Shown here: piece after piece, positions 1 through 4,765 of the stretch
Numbering within the stretch: the stretch's first letter is position 1
How the letters are laid out: the number at the start of each line of letters is the position of its first letter
Assembly (NCBI GenBank): GCA_022712835.1
Contig: JAFLJU010000366.1
Location: forward strand, 1 to 5,814
Direction of reading: 5' to 3'
Length of the DNA: 5,814 nt
DNA from: Desulfobacteraceae bacterium
GTDB taxonomy: Bacteria > Desulfobacterota > Desulfobacteria > Desulfobacterales > Desulfobacteraceae
Made by a program: the position numbers and the translations under genes
Notes under the pieces: model-generated
Seen by the model: only the letters and a program-made list of their open reading frames with translations
Databases searched by the model: none
Told to the model about the DNA's origin: nothing

Positions 1-107
1 CGATTCTCTTTTCTGGTCCCCTCGAAAAAAAACCATTCACCACCACATTCGGATTCGTAATGATCTTTATTTCCATCAAAAACAAGTTCCCATTCGCATG
101 TTTCCAT
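1..107 (-). CDS. Small probable zinc-ribbon protein, N-terminal part only (cut by window start)
   Basis: An open frame runs leftwards from ATG at 107-105 to the window edge, giving 35 complete codons. The translation starts METCEWELVFDG. It has Cys at residues 4 and 21 (the latter in a C-G-G context), then an aromatic stretch W25-F28 and a GTxxEN motif at residues 30-35. This C-x-W ... C-G ... F-x-F ... EN layout resembles small cytoplasmic proteins that end in a C-P-x-C-G zinc ribbon just after the EN motif. That second cysteine pair would lie outside the window, so metal binding is inferred. An AGGA Shine-Dalgarno sits 7 nt upstream of the ATG, which supports the start. The gene is divergent from the LuxP operon and separated from it by about 545 bp. 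No functional link between the two is apparent. The exact role is unknown. Confidence 0.6.
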   Translation of the reverse strand, partial: METCEWELVFDGNKDHYESECGGEWFFFEGTRKEN

Positions 108-114
108 ATTTCTG

Positions 115-118
115 TCCT
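115..118 (-). promoter_or_regulatory. Ribosome binding site of the divergent zinc-ribbon gene
   Basis: The minus strand reads AGGA here, followed by a 7-nt spacer and the ATG at 107-105. It is the main support that this short truncated frame is a real gene start. Confidence 0.55.
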
Positions 119-202
119 GTATGTTATAGAGTTAAATCCAACCTACAGAAAAAAAGAATAATCAAAAGCGAAAAAGATTTCTCAACTAATTAAGTTAATA
201 TT

Positions 203-219
203 TACTTGATTGTACTTGA
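203..219 (+). repeat. Direct repeat TACTTGA, 10-bp phase
   Basis: TACTTGA occurs at 203-209 and again at 213-219, so the copies start exactly 10 bp apart, about one helical turn. Such spacing suits a protein binding one face of the DNA. In AT-rich DNA a 7-mer pair can also arise by chance, and no regulator is assigned. Confidence 0.25.
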
Positions 220-231
220 GCAGGTCTCTTT

Positions 232-266
232 AATGGGGATTTGGAGAAAAATACATAAATCCCATT
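232..266. repeat. Inverted repeat / potential hairpin with one bulge
   Basis: The left arm at 232-242 (AATGGGGATTT) pairs with the right arm at 257-266 (AAATCCCATT). This gives ten base pairs with a single bulged G and a 14-nt A-rich loop. Neither side is followed by a T-run on its transcript, so it does not look like an intrinsic terminator. It could be an RNA structure or an operator, and its function is unknown. Confidence 0.4.
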
Positions 267-345
267 TGAGATTCAGTTTAATTGATATGAATTTAATATT
301 ACAACAGATTGTAGCTTAATGCAAATTCGTTTTGAAATGTGAAAT

Positions 346-355
346 TCAAATTTGA
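346..355. repeat. Perfect 10-bp palindrome TCAAATTTGA
   Basis: TCAAATTTGA equals its own reverse complement. It lies about 240 bp upstream of the predicted operon promoter. The palindrome contains most of the middle one of three ATTTGAG words (264-270, 350-356, 437-443). It is a possible dimeric regulator site, but chance occurrence in this AT-rich DNA is quite possible. Confidence 0.2.
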
Positions 356-570
356 GCGAAATATAAATCAGCTATCCCTGTTTTTTCAGATTTAGAGAGT
401 GAATGATACAAATGCTTTGTATTAACTATAATCCAGATTTGAGTTTTTTGGGCTTGGAATGGTCAGGACTATGAATACAAGTCACCGCTTTTTGGTGCCG
501 AGGCCAGCAGAAACTGTTGCTTAAGTTGAAGAGAATTTGATGATTGCTCTTGGGGGGGAGAGGATCATAA

Positions 571-599
571 TTGATTTAATAATTAATTTTAATTATACT
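571..599 (+). promoter_or_regulatory. Probable sigma70-type promoter of the luxP operon
   Basis: A -35 element TTGATT (571-576) and a -10 element TATACT (594-599) are separated by exactly 17 bp. The -35 matches the TTGACA consensus at 4 of 6 positions and the -10 matches TATAAT at 5 of 6. The start site would lie near 606, giving a leader of roughly 47 nt before the GTG start at 653. The spacer is almost pure AT and includes ATAATT (579-584) and AATTAT (591-596), an inverted repeat overlapping the -10 that could be a repressor site. This is the best promoter seen upstream of the operon. It was found by eye only. Confidence 0.6.
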
Positions 600-641
600 G
601 GTTTAAATTCTTTACCTTTCAATCTTAACAATAAATGATCC

Positions 642-648
642 AGGGGGG
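642..648 (+). promoter_or_regulatory. Ribosome binding site fixing the luxP start at GTG 653
   Basis: AGGGGGG lies 4 nt before GTG 653 (5 nt if only AGGGGG is counted). The in-frame ATG at 635 has no purine-rich Shine-Dalgarno upstream, and this site lies downstream of that ATG. The GTG is therefore the better start, and it yields a cleaner signal peptide. Confidence 0.65.
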
Positions 649-652
649 CACC

Positions 653-1726
653 GTGAATATCAAACCGATTCTCTGCCTTTTCTTTACAGTTTTGATGTTT
701 AATGTATCAATATCCTCTTCATCTGGTGATCAAGCAATCTCTGATTTTGATACAATCGTACAAAAAAAAGGACAACCTATTAAGGGGTTATCTCAGAAAC
801 ATCCTGTAAAGATTGCTTTTGCCACACCTTTAAAACAGGTATCTGACTATTGGCGGAGAAGTATTGATTCCTTTAAAGGCAGGATGGATGAAATAGGGAT
901 TGATTATACCATTGTGGAATTTTCAACCCGGGCAGATGAAAACCGTAAACTTAAAGAAAGTATTCAGTCTGCCCTGGAAACGAATCCTGATTATCTGGTG
1001 CTGACCTTAAATGACCCCGGGGATAAACTCGTTATTTCGCGACTACTTGGCAGCAGCAAAATCAAAGTGATTATTCAAAATATAACCATTCCCGTGGATG
1101 ACTGGAAAGAGAACCCGCCGTTCATGTATGTGGGGTTTGATCATACCATTGGTGCCACCAGGATCGCACAGGAGTATATCAACCGCTTTAGGGAAAAATC
1201 TAATATTGAATATGCAATGCTGTATTATATTAAAGGGAGCAAGGTGAGTGAGCTTCGCGGTGATTTTTTCAATGAGGTCATAGCAGAACAAACCTCCTTT
1301 AAGCTTGTTGCCGAATACTATACCGGAGGCAGTCGAGAAAGAGCCCGGTATGCTGCGTTTAAAATTTTGGATAACTATCCCAGCCTTGATTTCATCCACG
1401 CCTGTTCAACAGATGTTGCATTTGGCGCCATGGATGCATTGAAAGAACGACAATTAACCGGCAAAATTCTTGTAAACGGATGGGGTGGGGGTGCAGCAGA
1501 ACTGGAAGCATTGCTGTCAAAGGGCCTGGATTTTACTGTCATGCGTATGAATGATGATAATGGGGTGGCCATGGCCGAGGCAATACGACTCGATCTTCAA
1601 TCAGAAATAGACACACACCCTATTATTTATTCCGGTAAAATTATTGTGGTCAAACAAGGCATTGAAGAAAACGATCTTATAAAGCTTAAAACAAAGGCAT
1701 TTCGATACTCCGGAAGTGAGCCGTGA
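653..1726 (+). CDS. luxP: LuxP-like periplasmic autoinducer-2 binding protein
   Basis: This encodes a 357-residue periplasmic binding protein of the sugar-binding (type I) fold, closely resembling Vibrio LuxP, which binds AI-2 (a furanosyl borate diester) and presents it to LuxQ. From the GTG start, residues 1 to about 24 form a signal peptide with one Lys and a long hydrophobic core; the only Cys there is too near the N-terminus for a lipobox. LuxP landmarks appear in order: QVSDYW (62-67), QNIT (142-145), YVGFDH, LRGD (201-204), CSTDVAFG (251-258), NGWGGG (275-280), TVMRMNDD (295-302) and a C-terminal AFRYS. Residues aligned with the AI-2 contacts of V. harveyi LuxP are all kept: Q62, S64, W67, N143, R202, T253, D254, W277 and R298. 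The region before QVSDYW is somewhat shorter than in Vibrio LuxP. An alternative ATG at 635 would add six residues but lacks a ribosome site. The kinase gene follows after 6 bp, mirroring luxPQ order. Family assignment is strong; the ligand is inferred from the conserved pocket. Confidence 0.9.
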   Translation: MNIKPILCLFFTVLMFNVSISSSSGDQAISDFDTIVQKKGQPIKGLSQKHPVKIAFATPLKQVSDYWRRSIDSFKGRMDEIGIDYTIVEFSTRADENRKLKESIQSALETNPDYLVLTLNDPGDKLVISRLLGSSKIKVIIQNITIPVDDWKENPPFMYVGFDHTIGATRIAQEYINRFREKSNIEYAMLYYIKGSKVSELRGDFFNEVIAEQTSFKLVAEYYTGGSRERARYAAFKILDNYPSLDFIHACSTDVAFGAMDALKERQLTGKILVNGWGGGAAELEALLSKGLDFTVMRMNDDNGVAMAEAIRLDLQSEIDTHPIIYSGKIIVVKQGIEENDLIKLKTKAFRYSGSEP

Positions 1727-1732
1727 TTAATA

Positions 1733-4390
1733 ATGCATATAAATAAACCCAGAACCTTATCAAGAATATTGGGGAGCTACTATATTGTTTCCATCCTCAT
1801 CCTGTGCGGTATCATTCTATTTTTGACTTATTCGTCCGCCACAAAGGCGATCAATATTGAGTTTGGAAAGTCATTTGAGCAGCGGTTTGATATTGCACAA
1901 AATATAATTGAGCATGAGGCTGAGCGGCTTGAGGATATACTCCACGAAATTCAATTCAACAACAGGTTGCTCTCTAAGATCTCAATAACTCAGACGCCGG
2001 ATGCCCTGCAATATTTTAAAAACCATATCGATGCCATTGAGCGCAATAAATGTGATGTTCTTTTTATTCAGCGCACTAATACGCCGGTATGGATTAATGC
2101 AAGTTCTCCTGTCCCGAATGTGGAGCCTATCTTAGAAACAATAGCCGCCCAAAGCCGAAAATTTTTAAGAAAGCCGGTTATTGCTCAATTTAAGAACAAT
2201 GGGACTGATTTAACAGGAGTATTCAGGTCAAAAAAGATAATTTTGGAAGATGGCCAGGTGCTGGGTATTGCCATTTCCGGAACTATACTAAATAATAATT
2301 TATGGCTGTTGAACAAAATTAAAAAAAGAACAAAATCACCCATCGTCATCCTGACTGAGAACAAGAATATAATAGCATCCACCACCAACAAAGAATTTTC
2401 AGTACTGGAAGATATTATACACCACTCGGTTCAAGGCGATTTGCATACCCTAAAAAACAGTCAAAATCTTGATCAATCAGACCAGGTGTTAAGTCATTTT
2501 CAGATTGCGCTTGATGGAAGAGAAACCTTTTTAAATATTATCCTTTCCATGGATAATGAAGGGATAACCAAACTAAACAGAACCTATTTAAAAACCCTGG
2601 TGATTATTTTAACCGTTTTTGCAGTCTTCTTTTTTGTAACATTGTTTGTCATACAACGGCGTATCTACCCATCCGTTAAAAAAATACTTCACTATACTCA
2701 TAAAATTGTTAACAATGATGATCAAGATATTGCTCTTGTACCTGGCTCCATTATCGAACTGAATACCATCGGGGCTGCCATGGAAAACATGGTGACTTCA
2801 ATCAACCGGACACAGGAAAAACTTAAGCAAAGTGAAACAAAATACAGAGATTTTATCGATAAGGCGCCTGATCTGCGCTATAGAACGAATCTGGAAGGGA
2901 CGGTTGTTTTTGTATCTCAGTCCTCATTCAACATGACTGGCTATACAGTGGATGAGGCCGTGGATTTAAAAGTCCCTGAAGATATCTATGTCAATCCTGA
3001 ACAAAGGAAAGACTTTTTGGCGGCGCTTGAAAAAAAAGGCTATATTAATGATTTTGAATCCCTGCTGAAAAAAAAGGATGGCTCCCACTGGTGGGCATCC
3101 ACAAATGCCCAGTATTATAGAAAACTGAATGGTGAAATAGAAGGTGTTGAAGGCGTTACCAGGGATATTACAGAACGGAAAATAGCAGAGAAGGCCTTGC
3201 GGGAAAGTGAAGTAAAGTACCGGAATCTTTTTGAGTCTTCCATGGATGCCATATTGCTTTTAGAGCCGGACAAGGGGTATCTGGATTGCAATAAAGCTGC
3301 CCTCAGGTTATTCGGTGTTGAATCCAAAGCGCATCTTTTAACACTGAAACCTGATGACCTGTCCCCCAGGTATCAGTCCGATGGTATGTTGTCATCCCAA
3401 AAGGCTGATCAGGAAATTGCAAAAACGATGGAGACCGGTTCAAACCTTTTCGAATGGACACATCAGCGTATCAACGGCGAAAAGTTTTTTGCAAGTGTTC
3501 TTGTAACCTTTGTGACCATTGAAGGACGACCCATTCTCCAGGGAACCATCCGGGATATAACAGATTTTAAACGAAGCCAGGAGGTGATGGTGCAATCTGA
3601 AAAGATGATGTCTGTGGGAGGATTGGCCGCGGGTATGGCCCATGAGATAAACAATCCCCTGGGCATTATCCTGCAAACGGTTCAGAATGTGTCCAGGCGA
3701 CTTGGAACAGAGTTAGCTAAAAACAAAACCATTGCTTCACAGGTCGGTCTGGATCTGGATCTTCTGCAAGTATATATGCGCAGCCGCTCCATTGACACTT
3801 ATCTTGTGACAATCAAAGAGGCAGGTGAAAGGGCTGCAAAAATCGTGAGAAGTATGCTGGACTTCAGCAGAAAAAGTGAATCCCAAAAGGCCATGCATTC
3901 CCTTAACACCATTCTGGATGGTGTTATTGATATGGCTTCCAATGATTATGACCTTAAAAAGAAATACGATTTCAAATCCGTTGATATCAGATGTGATTAC
4001 GGAGACATTCCGGAAATCATGTGTACTGAGACTGAGATTGCCCAGGTGTTTTTAAATTTGATTAAAAACGCTGCACAGGCGATGGCTTTAAACGGGTATA
4101 ATGGAGAGCGCCCCTGCATCACTCTTAAAAGCCGGAAACGCGGCGACAAGGTCATAGTCTCTATCCAAGACAATGGTCAGGGAATGGATGGGGATAGCCT
4201 GAAAAGAATATTTGAGCCCTTTTTTACATCCAAAGCCCCGGGAGAAGGTACAGGTCTGGGTTTATCTGTTTCTTATTTTATTATAACCGCCCACCATGGC
4301 GGGAACATTGATGTTCACAGCCAACTGGGTCAAGGCACATGCTTTACCGTTGAACTGCCAATAGATAAAGGAATAAAAATTGAATCATAG
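1733..4390 (+). CDS. LuxQ-like membrane sensor histidine kinase (LuxQ periplasmic domain, two PAS, HisKA-HATPase)
   Basis: An 885-residue inner-membrane sensor kinase, expected to pair with the LuxP-like protein. Transmembrane helices lie at about 12-34 and 286-308. They flank a periplasmic domain of about 250 residues resembling LuxQ, including a VLG-I-I-S-x-x-L-NNN-L stretch (177-190) recalling V. harveyi LuxQ. A HAMP-like linker (about 309-362) leads to two PAS domains (about 368-484 and 492-614), each ending in an RDIT motif. The kinase core has the phospho-acceptor H637 in AHEINNPLG, the N box N775-x-x-x-N779, the G1 box DNGQGM (813-818), the F box FEPFF (827-831) and the G2 box GEGTGLGLS (837-845), so it should be active. 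The core is NtrB/PAS-kinase-like with a long helical insert after H637, unlike the HEIRTP core of Vibrio LuxQ, and no C-terminal receiver is present. The ATG 1733 start has only a weak Shine-Dalgarno; translation is probably coupled to luxP, whose stop lies 6 bp upstream. The gene overlaps the next by 11 nt. AI-2 control is inferred from context and sensor similarity. Confidence 0.87.
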   Translation: MHINKPRTLSRILGSYYIVSILILCGIILFLTYSSATKAINIEFGKSFEQRFDIAQNIIEHEAERLEDILHEIQFNNRLLSKISITQTPDALQYFKNHIDAIERNKCDVLFIQRTNTPVWINASSPVPNVEPILETIAAQSRKFLRKPVIAQFKNNGTDLTGVFRSKKIILEDGQVLGIAISGTILNNNLWLLNKIKKRTKSPIVILTENKNIIASTTNKEFSVLEDIIHHSVQGDLHTLKNSQNLDQSDQVLSHFQIALDGRETFLNIILSMDNEGITKLNRTYLKTLVIILTVFAVFFFVTLFVIQRRIYPSVKKILHYTHKIVNNDDQDIALVPGSIIELNTIGAAMENMVTSINRTQEKLKQSETKYRDFIDKAPDLRYRTNLEGTVVFVSQSSFNMTGYTVDEAVDLKVPEDIYVNPEQRKDFLAALEKKGYINDFESLLKKKDGSHWWASTNAQYYRKLNGEIEGVEGVTRDITERKIAEKALRESEVKYRNLFESSMDAILLLEPDKGYLDCNKAALRLFGVESKAHLLTLKPDDLSPRYQSDGMLSSQKADQEIAKTMETGSNLFEWTHQRINGEKFFASVLVTFVTIEGRPILQGTIRDITDFKRSQEVMVQSEKMMSVGGLAAGMAHEINNPLGIILQTVQNVSRRLGTELAKNKTIASQVGLDLDLLQVYMRSRSIDTYLVTIKEAGERAAKIVRSMLDFSRKSESQKAMHSLNTILDGVIDMASNDYDLKKKYDFKSVDIRCDYGDIPEIMCTETEIAQVFLNLIKNAAQAMALNGYNGERPCITLKSRKRGDKVIVSIQDNGQGMDGDSLKRIFEPFFTSKAPGEGTGLGLSVSYFIITAHHGGNIDVHSQLGQGTCFTVELPIDKGIKIES
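4367..4372 (+). promoter_or_regulatory. Ribosome binding site supporting a TTG start for the receiver gene
   Basis: AAAGGA inside the 3' end of the kinase gene lies 7 nt before TTG 4380. No ATG is available near the receiver's conserved N-terminal RILIVDDE strand. The next candidate, GTG 4401, would remove the first beta strand. The TTG is therefore chosen. Confidence 0.65.
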
Positions 4391-4754
4391 GATATTGATC
4401 GTGGATGATGAAGTTAATATTCAACAAGGCCTATTGGATTTTTTTACCGATGAAACCGAATTTGAGGTCAAGGCGGCATCCAGTGGGGAGCAAGGAATCA
4501 AGATTCTTGAAACCTTTTTTCCAACGGTCTGTATCGTAGATATGAGGCTTCCGGGTATGAACGGCAATGATTTTATCATAGGTGCTGCTCAACGCCTTGA
4601 CCAGTGCCTGTTTATTGTTCATACGGGATCCATGGGATATGACCTGCCAAAAGAGCTTATTCGTATTGGAGTAAGAAAAGAGCATGTATTGGAAAAACCA
4701 ATAATCGACATGACTGTTTTTATAGATCTTATTCAACATGCAGAGAATGTATAA
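4380..4754 (+). CDS. Single-domain response regulator (stand-alone receiver)
   Basis: A 124-residue protein made of one receiver domain and nothing else, so it has no DNA-binding or enzymatic output. The acidic pocket is D9-D10 in IVDDE and the phospho-acceptor is D54 in IVDMRLPGMNG. T82 (HTGS) and K106 (EKP) complete the conserved active site, so it should accept phosphate. The start is TTG, supported by AAAGGA 7 nt upstream and by the need for the N-terminal strand. It overlaps the kinase gene by 11 nt in another frame, implying translational coupling and a matched supply of kinase and regulator. Likely roles are a phosphorelay intermediate, a phosphate sink, or a CheY-like protein acting on another target; the sequence does not decide between them. 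Similar small receivers next to PAS kinases are, as I recall, common in sulfate-reducing deltaproteobacteria. Confidence 0.88.
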   Translation: MNHRILIVDDEVNIQQGLLDFFTDETEFEVKAASSGEQGIKILETFFPTVCIVDMRLPGMNGNDFIIGAAQRLDQCLFIVHTGSMGYDLPKELIRIGVRKEHVLEKPIIDMTVFIDLIQHAENV

Positions 4755-4755
4755 C

Positions 4756-4760
4756 AGGAG
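4756..4760 (+). promoter_or_regulatory. Ribosome binding site of the REC-HD-GYP gene
   Basis: AGGAG lies 5 nt before ATG 4766, in the 11-bp gap after the receiver stop codon. It is the strongest Shine-Dalgarno in the operon and fixes the start of the last gene. Confidence 0.75.
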
Positions 4761-4765
4761 AAATT

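Larger units (their letters stand above)
108..570. other. Divergent AT-rich intergenic region, no convincing gene
   Basis: About 460 bp separate the start of the minus-strand gene from the operon promoter. The stretch is very AT-rich with frequent stops on both strands, and I found no credible protein gene. It holds an inverted repeat at 232-266, a 10-bp-phased direct repeat at 203-219, a perfect 10-bp palindrome at 346-355, and a locally GC-richer patch at about 450-520. A run of seven G lies at 552-558. No hairpin followed by a T-tract, and so no clear intrinsic terminator, was seen on either strand. Between two divergent genes, the region is most simply read as upstream regulatory DNA, possibly with a small RNA that cannot be recognised by eye. 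Confidence 0.6.

Noticed and set aside
123..151. Minus-strand promoter for the zinc-ribbon gene with TATAAC as -10.
   Set aside because: No acceptable -35 lies at 16-18 bp, and the implied start site would fall inside the Shine-Dalgarno. The true promoter is probably further upstream but could not be pinned down.
482..521. Short hairpins (CACC/GGTG and CAGCAG/CTGTTG) considered as intrinsic terminators.
   Set aside because: Stems are only 4-6 bp and neither is followed by a T-run.
459..524. A 21-codon frame starting ATG 459 in the GC-richer patch of the spacer, as a possible small protein.
   Set aside because: There is no properly spaced Shine-Dalgarno, it is very short, and it has no recognisable motif. 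It may be a decayed fragment, but nothing supports it as a gene.
450..525. Sigma54 (TGGC-N-GC type) promoter or a c-di-GMP riboswitch in the GC-richer patch, which would fit the HD-GYP output.
   Set aside because: The spacing and core bases do not match a sigma54 promoter on either strand, and the conserved GEMM riboswitch core was not found.
1043..1572. Minus-strand open frames inside luxP, and similar ones within the kinase, receiver and HD-GYP genes.
   Set aside because: They lie fully opposite well-supported genes, have no family motifs, and lack convincing ribosome sites.
1724..1735. The luxP stop (TGA) is in the same frame as the kinase ATG with no other stop between, suggesting readthrough or selenocysteine insertion to make a LuxP-kinase fusion.
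   Set aside because: The LuxP-like protein ends at the normal family C-terminus (AFRYS plus a few residues), and the kinase has its own ATG and a typical cytoplasmic N-terminus before TM1. A fusion would put that N-terminus in the periplasm and invert the topology. No SECIS-like structure was evident.
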